From the NCBI GenBank assembly GCA_019637915.1, contig JAHBUV010000001.1, positions 310,001 through 374,000 on the forward strand: a DNA stretch of 64,000 nucleotides, in the 5' to 3' direction. A program made the position numbers and the translations under genes. Under the pieces are notes generated by a model. The model ran no database searches, was not told the origin of the DNA, and saw only the letters and a program-made list of their open reading frames with translations. Below, piece after piece: positions 25,313-34,313 of the stretch. The stretch's first letter is position 1, and each line of letters starts with the position of its first letter. The stretch is from Pseudobdellovibrionaceae bacterium. Its GTDB lineage: Bacteria > Bdellovibrionota > Bdellovibrionia > Bdellovibrionales > Bdellovibrionaceae.

Positions 25313-25676
25313 GCAATCTCAGCAAACGGGCGTTGAAGTAAGTCCCCCACTTCTGCAGTTTCCACGGGGGATAAGGGAAAAATTCGGCCTCCGCGCACAG
25401 GCCCTCGCGGGCGACGGCCCACTGGCGGTCTTCGGTCGAGCCCGTGACGATCTCGCCCGTTTTGTTGTCACGCACACCCACGGCGAAAGAGTACATCTGC
25501 GCGGTCACGTCCTGGGAGGGCCGGGTCATGATGGCCATGGGGGGATTGACCCGTTCCACGGCCGTGATCACGCCGCTCACCTTGCGGGAGAAGATATAAG
25601 GGTAGAACTCCACCAGCACGAAGGTGCTCAGACCGAGAAAAAGAAGAATAAAAAGAATATTTCGGATTCGCTTCAT
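25236..25676 (-). CDS. Membrane-anchored protein of unknown function
   Basis: A 146-residue protein with an N-terminal anchor (MKRIRNILFILLFLGLSTFV) and a periplasmic domain: VSGVITAVERVNPPMAIM, then VTAQMYSFAVGVRDNKTGEI and EDRQWAVAREGLCAEAEFFP, ending with a disordered Pro/Thr tail. The strand pattern suggests a small OB-like beta barrel; no family is recognised. Two Cys in the periplasmic part. The ATG at 25676 follows GAGGGG. It overlaps mpg by 77 bases, so both are likely transcribed together. Confidence 0.75.
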   Translation of the reverse strand: MKRIRNILFILLFLGLSTFVLVEFYPYIFSRKVSGVITAVERVNPPMAIMTRPSQDVTAQMYSFAVGVRDNKTGEIVTGSTEDRQWAVAREGLCAEAEFFPYPPWKLQKWGTYFNARLLRLHECDGSAPVPSTTAPPAAEDSQTWQ

Positions 25677-25750
25677 CCCCTCATGACTAGACCGAAAGCC
25701 AGCCACAATCAACTGCCAAAGTCCCCGGGGCGAGCGTATGCTTTGATGAT

Positions 25751-26992
25751 ATGCAGGAAAAAACCCGGGTTCGCTTCTCTCGCAGCGAGTGGTTGCTGTT
25801 GTTCGTTCTGGCGGCCACCCAGTTCAACCACATCGTCGATTTCATGATCCTGATGCCGCTGGGCCCGCAGCTTCGCCGCATTTTCGGGATTTCACCACAC
25901 GAATTCGGTTTGTTGGTGTCGAGCTACACCTTCAGCGCCGGCCTGACGGGTTTTGCCGCCTCGCTCTTCATCGACCGTTTCGACCGCAAAAAATGCCTGC
26001 TGTTCTTCTACACGGGCTTCACCCTGGGCACGATCGCCTGCGCTTTGGCGCCGACCTACGTTTTTTTGCTGATCGCGCGCTCCTTGGCCGGCGCTTTCGG
26101 CGGCGTGCTGGGCTCTTTAGGCCTTTCCATTGTCGCCGATGCCATCCCCTATCAGCGCCGCGGCACGGCCATGGGGATTTTGATGGGGTCTTTCTCCGTG
26201 GCATCGGTCATCGGGGTTCCTTTCAGCCTTTACCTGGCGAATCACTTCGGCTGGCACGCCCCCTTCCTTTTCCTGGGGCTGATGTCGCTCATCGCCCTGG
26301 GCCTGATCATGCTGTTCGTGCCCTCGATGCGGGGGCATCTGCGCGCCGACGGTTTCGAGCACAAGCCCTGGCAGTCGCTGACGCACATCCTGCGCACGCC
26401 GAACCAGCAGCTGGGCCTGGCGTTCATGTTCCTGCTGGTGTTCGGCCAGTTCGCCATCATTCCCTTCATGAGCCCGAGCTTCGTCGCCAACACGGGCCTG
26501 ACGGAGGCGCAATTGCCGCTCATTTACCTGTTCGGCGGCTTGTGTTCCATGGTGGCTTCGCCCGGGGTGGGCCGTTTGTCCGATCAATTCGGCAAGAAAA
26601 AAGTGTTTTCGCTGTGTGTGACCCTGTCGATGTTCCCGATGTTTTTCGTCACCAATCTGGGCGTGAATCCGACCTGGATCGTGCTGCTCGTATCCTCGAG
26701 CTTTTTCGTCGCCATGTCGGGCCGCATGGTGCCGGCCATGGCCATGGTTTCAGCGACCGCCACCCCGGAGTTCCGCGGCAGCTTCATGAGCATCATCAGC
26801 TCCATCCAGCAGCTGGCGATGGCCTCCTCGTCGTACATCGCGGGCCTGATCGTGCTCGACGGCGGTGGCGGCCGGCTGATCAACTACGAATACGTCGGTT
26901 ACGTGGCGATGGTGTTCAGCGCCTTCGCGCTCCTGGCCGTGCGACGCCTGCACACCGGCGAGGGTCAGTCTTCCCAGCTCGAGGTTCTTTGA
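25751..26992 (+). CDS. MFS transporter (DHA1/AraJ-like)
   Basis: A 413-residue major facilitator protein with twelve predicted helices. After the first helix comes FMILMPLGPQLRRIFGIS. The MFS motif A is SLFIDRFDRKKCLLFFYTG between helices 2 and 3, and a second copy GRLSDQFGKKKVFSLCV between 8 and 9. Residues resemble arabinose or drug efflux permeases; the substrate is unknown. The ATG at 25751 starts a soluble N-terminus of about 12 residues. It is convergent with arfB and overlaps its end by 28 bases. Confidence 0.9.
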   Translation: MQEKTRVRFSRSEWLLLFVLAATQFNHIVDFMILMPLGPQLRRIFGISPHEFGLLVSSYTFSAGLTGFAASLFIDRFDRKKCLLFFYTGFTLGTIACALAPTYVFLLIARSLAGAFGGVLGSLGLSIVADAIPYQRRGTAMGILMGSFSVASVIGVPFSLYLANHFGWHAPFLFLGLMSLIALGLIMLFVPSMRGHLRADGFEHKPWQSLTHILRTPNQQLGLAFMFLLVFGQFAIIPFMSPSFVANTGLTEAQLPLIYLFGGLCSMVASPGVGRLSDQFGKKKVFSLCVTLSMFPMFFVTNLGVNPTWIVLLVSSSFFVAMSGRMVPAMAMVSATATPEFRGSFMSIISSIQQLAMASSSYIAGLIVLDGGGGRLINYEYVGYVAMVFSAFALLAVRRLHTGEGQSSQLEVL

Positions 26993-27366
26993 CGTTTCTT
27001 GTCGCCCTGCTTGCGCTTTGAATCCAGGCGCTTGCGCACGGCGGATTTGCCCGGCTTGGTCTTGATGCGCTTCTTCGGCACGAAAAGGGCTGCGTCGATC
27101 AGGTCGCGCAGTTTTTTCCAGCCGTTTTTTTTGTTCATCTCGAGGTCGCGGGTTTCTTCCGAGCGGATGACGAGCTCCCCGTCCACGGTGAGCTTGTTGG
27201 CGAGCTTTTCCAGCAGGCGGTTTTTCACGTGCTCCGGGAGCTTCGTCGAAGGCACGTGCCAACGCAGAATGGCGGCCGAGTTGGTGCGGTTGACGTTTTG
27301 CCCGCCGGGCCCGCGACTGCGGACCGCCTCGAACCAAACTTCATCCGGACCGGGGTAGCGACTCAT
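26965..27366 (-). CDS. arfB: Peptidyl-tRNA hydrolase ArfB (ribosome rescue)
   Basis: Release-factor-like protein that frees stalled ribosomes without a stop codon. The catalytic GGQ is in VRSRGPGGQNVNRTNSAAIL near residue 21, and the basic C-terminal tail that enters the mRNA channel is present (KTKPGKSAVRKRLDSKRKQG). At 133 residues the length is right for ArfB/YaeJ and too short for a canonical release factor. The ATG is at 27366; three bases separate this start from the stop of the cyclic-nucleotide protein gene. Confidence 0.94.
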   Translation of the reverse strand: MSRYPGPDEVWFEAVRSRGPGGQNVNRTNSAAILRWHVPSTKLPEHVKNRLLEKLANKLTVDGELVIRSEETRDLEMNKKNGWKKLRDLIDAALFVPKKRIKTKPGKSAVRKRLDSKRKQGDKKRQRTSSWED

Positions 27367-27369
27367 ACC

Positions 27370-28467
27370 TCAAGCAGCTTGCTTGATTTTGCCGGCGCGC
27401 TCAAGCGCTAATTTCTCGAACTCTTTGCCCAGCAGGAGGTTCCGGCCGAGGAGCTTGTAGAAATCCTGCGCCTTGATCTCGAGGATCATGGTGTCCCGCT
27501 GAGCCATGGCCGTGGCGGTGCGACGGCCCTCGGTGAAAAAGAGGGCGATCTCGCCGAAGACCTCGCCGGGCCCCAGCACGCCGACGTTTTTGGTGCCGCG
27601 GGAAATGACGACGGAGCCGTTGATGACGACGAAGCAGCGGTCGCCGAGTTCGTTTTCCCGGCAGAGGACGTCGAATTCCTTCGCGTCGCGCACCTGGCCC
27701 GCGAAAGCCAGGGAATCGAGAGCCTCCTCGGGGATGTTCTTCAGGAAGGGGGATTTCGCCAGCGCGTGCACGACGCGGAAACGGATCTGCAGGTTGCGGG
27801 CGATGTCTTTGTTGATGATGCGGCCGAAAGCGGCCTCATCGTAACGGATGGCCACGAACTTCGCGGCTTTGGTGACGACGACATCCGCCGTCCGCAGTTC
27901 GCCCATGAAGAAACCGACCTCGCCGATGACGGCGCCCTTGCCCAGGAAGCCGAGCAGACGGCGGCCCTGGCCTTCGATGTTTTTGTAAATGGCGGCCTCA
28001 CCGTCGATCATGAAGAACAGATCGCGCTCCAGATGCCCGGCCTGGCAGATCATGGTGCCGGGCTTGGCCTCGATCACCTCGGCGTGCTGGCAGAAGAGGG
28101 CCGTGATCACGGGATTCTGCGAACGGAAGAAGGGGTGGCGGCGCAGGTACTCGTCCGGCTTTTCTTTTTTGAACAGCGAGGTGAGCATGCCCGGTTTGCC
28201 GCCGGGCTTGGCGTGATCGCTCAGTTTCTGGAAGAAGTTCTTGAAGAGCGGGTTCTGGATCAGGCTCGCGCGATGCAGCTTCTCGACCAGGTCGTACATC
28301 TCGGTGAAACTCACCAGGCGGCCTTCCGCCAGCAGATCATCCACGCACTGGGTGATGGTCTGCCCCTCTTTCAACATCTTCAGGTAGACGGTCTGCGCCT
28401 CGGACAGAGGGCCGAAATCAACCGGAACCGGCTTGAGGGTCATGGGTTGGGATTCGATACGCAGCAT
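27370..28467 (-). CDS. Protein with two cyclic-nucleotide-binding domains
   Basis: A 365-residue cytosolic protein. The N-terminal 110 residues are helical with no known domain. Then come two cNMP-binding domains: the first near 120-235 (DLFFMIDGEAAIYKNIEGQG, GAVIGEVGFFMGELRTADVV) and the second near 245-350 (GDRCFVVINGSVVISRG, GEVFGEIALFFTEGRRTATA). The second holds the phosphate-cassette GEIALFFTEGRRTA with its Arg; the first has GEVGFFMGELRTA. No DNA-binding or enzyme domain follows, so it is a sensor or adaptor. The gene lies downstream of a class III cyclase gene, making it a likely receptor for its product. GAGGAG precedes the ATG. Confidence 0.88.
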   Translation of the reverse strand: MLRIESQPMTLKPVPVDFGPLSEAQTVYLKMLKEGQTITQCVDDLLAEGRLVSFTEMYDLVEKLHRASLIQNPLFKNFFQKLSDHAKPGGKPGMLTSLFKKEKPDEYLRRHPFFRSQNPVITALFCQHAEVIEAKPGTMICQAGHLERDLFFMIDGEAAIYKNIEGQGRRLLGFLGKGAVIGEVGFFMGELRTADVVVTKAAKFVAIRYDEAAFGRIINKDIARNLQIRFRVVHALAKSPFLKNIPEEALDSLAFAGQVRDAKEFDVLCRENELGDRCFVVINGSVVISRGTKNVGVLGPGEVFGEIALFFTEGRRTATAMAQRDTMILEIKAQDFYKLLGRNLLLGKEFEKLALERAGKIKQAA

Positions 28468-28521
28468 GGATCTCCTCAGCGCGAGGCGCTTGAGGATCTC
28501 TTCGGAAAATCCGCGTCCAGA

Positions 28522-28547
28522 CTAAAGAAAACCGGCCTGAGGTCCGG
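28522..28547 (-). terminator. Weak intrinsic terminator after the haem-oxygenase-like gene
   Basis: On the minus strand CCGGACC-TCA-GGCCGG (one bulge) is followed by TTTTCTTT, directly after the stop at 28548. It could separate the cyclase operon from the cyclic-nucleotide protein gene. Confidence 0.5.
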
Positions 28548-29186
28548 CTATTTTTCCGACCCGGTCAGAATCCAGTGCATAAAGCGCATGTACATCACGG
28601 TCGCGGTGCGCGCGCCCTCGACGACATCCGCCATTTCCTCTTCGCTCAGGTTCGCCCCCTCGAGGGCCTTCAGGACCTGATCACCGTGATCCAGGTTCGG
28701 ACCGTGCCGGTGGATCGTCAGGAATTTCAAGTTTTTGGGAGTGAGATAGCCGCTCGTCCTGATCATGCGATCAAGAACCTCCGCGGAACCGTCGGAAATG
28801 TTCTCCAGGACGCACGTCGCGCCCAAGCGCACGAAGGGGCGGTCCTGGATCAGATGATCGAAGTAAAGCCACCAAAGCTTGGTGTCCAGGGGGAAGGCGC
28901 CCGGTTCAAGCCCCATTTCCTTCAAATCCGACTTGGCGATTTCAAAATGGAACTCCTCCTCTTGGGCGAAGCCGATCAGCCACTTGCGCAATTCCCTTTT
29001 TTTGGCGGTTTTCGGATGACCAGCGATCTGCAGGAAATGCTTCTGAACGCCCTTGGTCAGATGATACTGCATCGTCAGGAAACGGGCGTAGCGCTCCTTC
29101 GTGAGGCCGCCGTTTTTCTCGCCGTCCTCCAGGGCTGAACGCAGAAGGACCTGAGCATTGCCAACGATTTCTTCAACCTGCTTCAT
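28548..29186 (-). CDS. Haem-oxygenase-like (iron-containing redox enzyme-type) protein
   Basis: A 212-residue all-helical protein. QYHLTKGVQKHFLQIAGH, FAQEEEFHFEIAKSDLKEMG, WLYFDHLIQDRPFVRLGATC and the final HRHGPNLDHGDQVLKAL fit the TenA/haem-oxygenase-like fold, and the spaced Glu/His residues suggest the di-iron subgroup (HDO). The reaction is not known. The ATG at 29186 lies 14 bases inside the end of the cyclase gene, so translation is coupled to it. This makes a link to cyclic-nucleotide signalling likely. Confidence 0.65.
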   Translation of the reverse strand: MKQVEEIVGNAQVLLRSALEDGEKNGGLTKERYARFLTMQYHLTKGVQKHFLQIAGHPKTAKKRELRKWLIGFAQEEEFHFEIAKSDLKEMGLEPGAFPLDTKLWWLYFDHLIQDRPFVRLGATCVLENISDGSAEVLDRMIRTSGYLTPKNLKFLTIHRHGPNLDHGDQVLKALEGANLSEEEMADVVEGARTATVMYMRFMHWILTGSEK

Positions 29187-32100
29187 CGATTCTCTCTTTC
29201 ACGATCTCGCCGGACGGGCCGCGGTTCCGCGTTGCGACCCGCAGGGCTTTGTCCAAGCCTCTTACACGGACATCCTGATGTATAGTCCAATTCTCATCCA
29301 ATTTCGAAAAATCACTCATCGCTTCCGAGATGACGATCTCGCAGTCGAAGACCTTGCTCAATTGCTCCAACCGACTCGTCATATTCACCGTTTGCCCGAT
29401 CACGGTGTATTCCATCCGTTCCTGCGACCCGATGTTTCCCGAAATCACCGGACCCTTGTGAATACCGATGCCGACGCGGATCTTCTGGATCCCCTCGGAC
29501 TGGCGCTGCGTGTTCCAGGCGAGCAACAACTCCTGGAATTTAACGGCGGCGTCCAACGCGGTCTCCGCGTCCGCCACAGAACCGGGAATCGCCCCCCACG
29601 TGACGAGCGCGCCGTCCCCGAGGAACTTGTCAATCACTCCGCCGGTCTCCTTCACGACCTGCTGGAGCAAGTCGAAAATCTGGTTCAACAGGCCCACGAG
29701 AATTTCAGGAGGAAGCTGGATGGAGAGGCTCGTGAAATTCCGGATATCCAGGAAAAGGCAGACGATTTCACGGATCTCCCCGCCCAGAATCGGTTCTTTC
29801 TGCCCCAAAGTGCTTTCAACCACGGCCGAAGGAACGTACTTTTCAAAAATCTTGCGCACGCGCACTTCCGAATCGATTTTGGCCTTTTTATCAAGCGCCA
29901 GGCCGATCGCCTGACAGACCCGCTGCAGGGCCACGAGATCACGCCGGGTGATGATGTCGGTGTCCGCGCCTTTGTCCGCGATCATGACGCCCCAATTGCC
30001 GTTTTCGGAAGGGATCGGGACCATGGCGAAGCCTTTTGTCTTGAGACGATCGGTCAGGCGACGCGAGGCCTCGTTCAGGTGGAACTTGTGTTCCTCGATA
30101 TCCGAAATCAGGATGGATTGCCCCGAGTGGTAGACCGAGGAGAGGACCAGCGGGCTGTCGCGCTTCACCGTGACATCGACCTTGAAGTTCCAAATTTCGT
30201 CGGAGGTGTCGCCCGCGCCCTTCAAAGCCACGGTTCTGAGGTATTTTTTATCCTGATCAACGATCATCGCGAAGGCGCGGCGGAATTCAAATTTCTCGCA
30301 GATCGCGTTGATCGAGATGCTGAAGATCCGGGCGAGGTCCTCGCTGGTCTGGATCTCCCTCGTCAACGTCTCGATGATTTTCCCCTCTTGGTAGCCCTTC
30401 TCGAGGATCCCTTTCGAATTCTGGAGCTCCTTATAGCGTTCTTCCGCGTCCTTCTGGAACGAGGACAGCGATTCCGTCATGTCATGGTAGCGTTTTTGAG
30501 CCATCTTTGAGCGACGGTGGAAGATCAGGCACAAGACGGACAAGGCGACGACTGAAATCACCAGGACGCTTTCGCTTCGGTTCAGACGTTCCGAGATCCA
30601 GCTGTACGTCTGCCAAAAAACCAGACCGGCCAGGACGGCGGACAGAACGCTCCTCGTGGAAACAACTTGCACCTTCCAGGTGACCAAATACTCGCAGTAT
30701 TCGTCGCCATCGAAGATCGACTTGATCTTCTTCACCTCGCCGTGCCGGTTCGTCATGACGAGGACATGGGCGTCCAGGATGGCCTCCCAATTGAGTTGGG
30801 CCGAGGGGTCTTTGGGTTTCAGGTTCTTGTCAAGAAGGCCGATCCGGATCCGCGCGAAGCCGCGTCCGGACTCGACAACCTGGCAGGTGCGCGTCTTGTT
30901 GAACTTGGTCAGGTAGGAACCGAAAGCGCGGAAAGCCTCGTTCAACGTCAAAAAATGCTTCAGGAGAAAGTGGTTGACGCCCAGGACCTCGCGCGACAGG
31001 TTTTTGTATCCCGCGCGTTTTTGCAGTTCGTCCACGTTGCCGTACTGCCTGAAACCGGCGATGAATTCGTCAAAGAACGCCACGCTGATCCAGTTACTGG
31101 CGGAGGAGAAATACCGGTGGCCGAACCCGTATTTCATCAAAATATTGCCGACGCGCTCTTTCCCGATCAACCCATCCGCGACGATCAGGTAAGGGAGCAG
31201 GACGCTGGCGTGAAGGTGCTGCTTGGTCCAGCGGGGGTCGATGACGGGCAGATCCCCGGTCATTCCGGCGCGCTCCAGTTCGTTGCCGGAAAAAACCTTG
31301 GCGGACACGCGTTTCTTTTTGCGCCGCTCCTGCAGCGACAAGACCATTCTCGTCCCGAAAATCTGGAGTTTCTTGGAAAAGGAGAATCTGTTTTCCTTCG
31401 AGAGGCCGAGTTCGTTCAGGAAACTGTGGGTGGTTTCGTAGACGTGGGACCACGCGAGAGGATTGATGCCGCTCGCGTCCTCGTACACCTCGCGGGGAAT
31501 CGTCATGACGTGCAAACGGGTGCCGGGCTTGGTTTCATGCTCGAAAGACAGGTTGATTTTTTTCGCGCCCAACCGGAGGTAGAGCGGCACCAGTTTGTCT
31601 TCGGCCATCAACAGGCCTTCCGGCTTGCCGTTGAGCATCGCCAGAGTGTGGATTTTTTGAAAAAGGCCGACAACGATATCCGTTTTTTGGGCGGACGGAT
31701 GCACCACGAGCTTGTTGATCTCGATAAAGAATCTGCCGCCCAGGGCGGGAACGGAAGCGAAGCTGACCTTGTCCGCCAGACGCATGCTGTGCCGGTCGCT
31801 CAGACGCAGCTCGACGCTCGCGACGACCTGTCCGCCCAGAAAGGCCGCCAGGACGATCCCCTCTTGATCAAGACCCTCGCCCATGTTTTCCCAGGTGAAG
31901 TTCTCTTTCGTCTTTCCGGCTTTTTTGTAACCCAAGTACCTCAGCCGCAAGACATCGTCGTAATCCCGCTGAGTGCCGACCTCGCGAATGGTCAAGTGGG
32001 TGCGGAGTTCCCTCTGCATGAAACCGGAGGCGAGGAGCTTGTCAATCCGCTCGGAGGGGTCCGAGACCAAGCCCAGGGTGGAGAGATACTTTGAAGTGAG

Positions 32101-32715
32101 CTCCTGATAGCCCACGTTGTTGCCCTTGACGGAAACGCCGTAGTGAATCGTTTTATCCGTGTCCGAGGGCCTCGAATTCTCGACGAAAAGATCAACCTCG
32201 GCTTTCCCGATATTCGGGACTTCGACAATCGCCCCCCTGATTTCCATCCCGGGGAACATGTGCTTGTTCGATATCGAAGTGTTCAAAAGCATGCCGGTCG
32301 AAGAGACATTGATGGCTTTGAAATAAACGATGCGGTTCGGATCGAGCGGATCGCGCCCCGAAACGATCGGAGCATTGATGCCATGGGTGAGGAAACGCTC
32401 CGCCCGGGAAAGAACATAAGCGGATTCGACGGAGAACTCGACGCCGAACAAGCCATTCTCTGAAATCGTCTCCCAGACGATACGGAACCCGATTTTTTCC
32501 TGCAGTGATTTATTGCCGACTTTGAAATGAAGGTACGCGCCAGGACTTTGAAGTCGGTAATCACCGACATCCGTTTTAAAACAAGCACCGCGGTAGTGGT
32601 AATTAACAATTGTTAAGGCGATTTGCTCTTCACCGATGCGCAATTGACAGGAGATCGGCGACAACCGAAGCGAAGGACTGATTCTTTCCTCGAGACGTTT
32701 ATTCCGTGCTGTCAT
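29173..32715 (-). CDS. Class III nucleotide cyclase fused to PilZ-like, acyltransferase, V4R-like and GAF domains
   Basis: A 1180-residue multidomain protein. Residues 1-210: two PilZ-like segments (IVNYHYRGACF; INVSSTGMLLNTS). About 235-420: GNAT fold like N-acyl amino acid synthases (REVGTQRDYDDVLRLRYLGY, FFIEINKLVVHPSA near 330). About 480-680: a helical region ending GDEYCEYLVTW, similar to V4R/haem-NO-type modules. Near 690-735 two membrane helices, then a coiled coil and GAF (780-925). About 955-1125: class III cyclase with metal Asp in FLDIRNFTSL near 989 and FLGDGALVTWG near 1035. It probably makes cAMP or cGMP. The region upstream of its start holds no gene for 269 bases. The acyltransferase fusion is very unusual. 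Confidence 0.85.
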   Translation of the reverse strand: MTARNKRLEERISPSLRLSPISCQLRIGEEQIALTIVNYHYRGACFKTDVGDYRLQSPGAYLHFKVGNKSLQEKIGFRIVWETISENGLFGVEFSVESAYVLSRAERFLTHGINAPIVSGRDPLDPNRIVYFKAINVSSTGMLLNTSISNKHMFPGMEIRGAIVEVPNIGKAEVDLFVENSRPSDTDKTIHYGVSVKGNNVGYQELTSKYLSTLGLVSDPSERIDKLLASGFMQRELRTHLTIREVGTQRDYDDVLRLRYLGYKKAGKTKENFTWENMGEGLDQEGIVLAAFLGGQVVASVELRLSDRHSMRLADKVSFASVPALGGRFFIEINKLVVHPSAQKTDIVVGLFQKIHTLAMLNGKPEGLLMAEDKLVPLYLRLGAKKINLSFEHETKPGTRLHVMTIPREVYEDASGINPLAWSHVYETTHSFLNELGLSKENRFSFSKKLQIFGTRMVLSLQERRKKKRVSAKVFSGNELERAGMTGDLPVIDPRWTKQHLHASVLLPYLIVADGLIGKERVGNILMKYGFGHRYFSSASNWISVAFFDEFIAGFRQYGNVDELQKRAGYKNLSREVLGVNHFLLKHFLTLNEAFRAFGSYLTKFNKTRTCQVVESGRGFARIRIGLLDKNLKPKDPSAQLNWEAILDAHVLVMTNRHGEVKKIKSIFDGDEYCEYLVTWKVQVVSTRSVLSAVLAGLVFWQTYSWISERLNRSESVLVISVVALSVLCLIFHRRSKMAQKRYHDMTESLSSFQKDAEERYKELQNSKGILEKGYQEGKIIETLTREIQTSEDLARIFSISINAICEKFEFRRAFAMIVDQDKKYLRTVALKGAGDTSDEIWNFKVDVTVKRDSPLVLSSVYHSGQSILISDIEEHKFHLNEASRRLTDRLKTKGFAMVPIPSENGNWGVMIADKGADTDIITRRDLVALQRVCQAIGLALDKKAKIDSEVRVRKIFEKYVPSAVVESTLGQKEPILGGEIREIVCLFLDIRNFTSLSIQLPPEILVGLLNQIFDLLQQVVKETGGVIDKFLGDGALVTWGAIPGSVADAETALDAAVKFQELLLAWNTQRQSEGIQKIRVGIGIHKGPVISGNIGSQERMEYTVIGQTVNMTSRLEQLSKVFDCEIVISEAMSDFSKLDENWTIHQDVRVRGLDKALRVATRNRGPSGEIVKERIDEAG

Positions 32716-32984
32716 TGCCCTCTACCCGTTATCACTTCATGGATATCGGATGAAAAACGAAGGGTCTCGAGAGGTTAAGCCAGGAACTGGGCCAAGGTCC
32801 GCGAGCGCTCGCGCCGGAGAGCTTCGACGCATAAGCCTTAGATATGACGGGCAGTTCCGCCCAAGGCCCACCCGTCGACAGAACCGGAGCGAGCGAAAAA
32901 CTCGGATCTTGAAATCATTGTGCGGCCGGCGCCTGGATCTTGGGCCAGCGGGCCAACGCCCGAAAGGCCGTCCTTCGTTTCGAC

Positions 32985-34313
32985 TCAGGGAGCGACGGGA
33001 AGAGTGACGCGAACCGAAGTTCCCCGCCCAAGCTCGGACACATATTCCACGTCCCCACCGAGAGACCTGAAAAATTTGACGGAATAATAAACGCCAAGGC
33101 CATTTCCGTTTTTCTTGCGGCTGATGACGGCTCCCTTCTGGAAGCCCAGTTTTTGAACCAAAGTGAAATCCATGCCGGGACCGTTGTCAGAGAGATGAAT
33201 GGTGTTTCTATCAACGTCGGAAGCGAAGTGCACCTTCACTCCTGGTTGAGCGATTCCCTCCACGGCCTCACAAGCGTTGACGAGCAGATTGGAAATGGCC
33301 CTTTCAAAATCCCGCAAATGGGAGCGATCCAAACTCCCATCGCCCTGCGAAGACAGAATGATTTGCGTTGAGGGGAACAGCGCGCGCGCTTCCAGGACAA
33401 GGCCCTCGATCGTCCGGAGGATGGATTCTTTTTCGCCCGAGCGTTGCATCTCATTTTTTTTGCGTGAATACAGCAAAAGATTGTTCGAAATGTCACCGAT
33501 CCTTCGCGTCGCCCCGGCAATCAACGCGCGCCGTTCGTTTTCCGGCGCATTGTTTTCCGATAAGGCGATGTTCAGAGCCGTCAGCGGGGATCGTATATCA
33601 TGGGCCACTTGACGCGCCAATGAACCGATGGCCGCTTCTTCCGCCAATTCAGCCCGCTCTTTCTGCATTTGATCCAAATCAGCTTTCACCAAGGACAACT
33701 GGCGCAGCAAAGGCCCCCAGAAAAAATTCAGCAATTTGGACTTTGAGGGAGCACGCGTCCCCAGGAAGAGAGCATTGATCTCAACCCTCAACGAAGAATA
33801 AAGGTAGGCAAGGAACCGGATCCAGAGAACGGCGAATAAAAACAGCCCCAGAAAAGCCAAAGCGAAGTTCAGGGCCGTCTCTTCATAGACCTTATTGAAA
33901 CTGCTGAAAATAGATCCTGGCGAAACATAGATCCTAACCTGCCCCCAGGTTTCGCCGGAGGACTCGAAGAAAATCGGCAATTCGAAAGCGATGTCGCTCA
34001 AGCCGCCAGGTGTTGAATCAGAACGCGCGTCCCCCTCGGTGACCACCCCATTCTGCACGACCTGGTAAGCCGAAAACACACCCTCTTCTTTCAGCTTGTT
34101 CATGTACAAACGGAACGTCCGGAAGTTGCCTTGGATGAGATCATTTCTAAAATTGTCGACGATGTTCGACAGATAGCTCCGATGAACCTCGACCGCGGAC
34201 GCGGAAAGCAATCTTCTCCCCTTGGAGTAGTCCCGAAAAACCATGGACGAGAAAACAGCCCCGAAGAACAACCACAAAAAAACGAAAATGAGGAAAAATG
34301 ATTTTGGGCTCAT
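32985..34313 (-). CDS. Sensor histidine kinase of the YcaO operon
   Basis: A 442-residue membrane kinase. TM1 near residues 6-26, a periplasmic domain of about 120 residues, TM2 near 150-172, then a charged linker with a short coiled coil (VKADLDQMQKERAELAEEAA). The HisKA-type H-box is SLARQVAHDIRSPLTALNIA (His near 237) and the ATPase has NLLVNACEAVEG, LSDNGPGMD, and NGNGLGVYYSVKFF. There is no response regulator next to it. The ATG at 34313 overlaps the YcaO stop (ATGA), so it is the final gene of the four-gene operon. Its G+C is between the AT-rich upstream genes and the chromosome. Confidence 0.92.
   Translation of the reverse strand: MSPKSFFLIFVFLWLFFGAVFSSMVFRDYSKGRRLLSASAVEVHRSYLSNIVDNFRNDLIQGNFRTFRLYMNKLKEEGVFSAYQVVQNGVVTEGDARSDSTPGGLSDIAFELPIFFESSGETWGQVRIYVSPGSIFSSFNKVYEETALNFALAFLGLFLFAVLWIRFLAYLYSSLRVEINALFLGTRAPSKSKLLNFFWGPLLRQLSLVKADLDQMQKERAELAEEAAIGSLARQVAHDIRSPLTALNIALSENNAPENERRALIAGATRRIGDISNNLLLYSRKKNEMQRSGEKESILRTIEGLVLEARALFPSTQIILSSQGDGSLDRSHLRDFERAISNLLVNACEAVEGIAQPGVKVHFASDVDRNTIHLSDNGPGMDFTLVQKLGFQKGAVISRKKNGNGLGVYYSVKFFRSLGGDVEYVSELGRGTSVRVTLPVAP

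Noticed and set aside
32750-33007. 85-codon plus-strand frame between the cyclase and the kinase gene
   Set aside because: Arg-rich, no ribosome site, partly antisense to the kinase gene.
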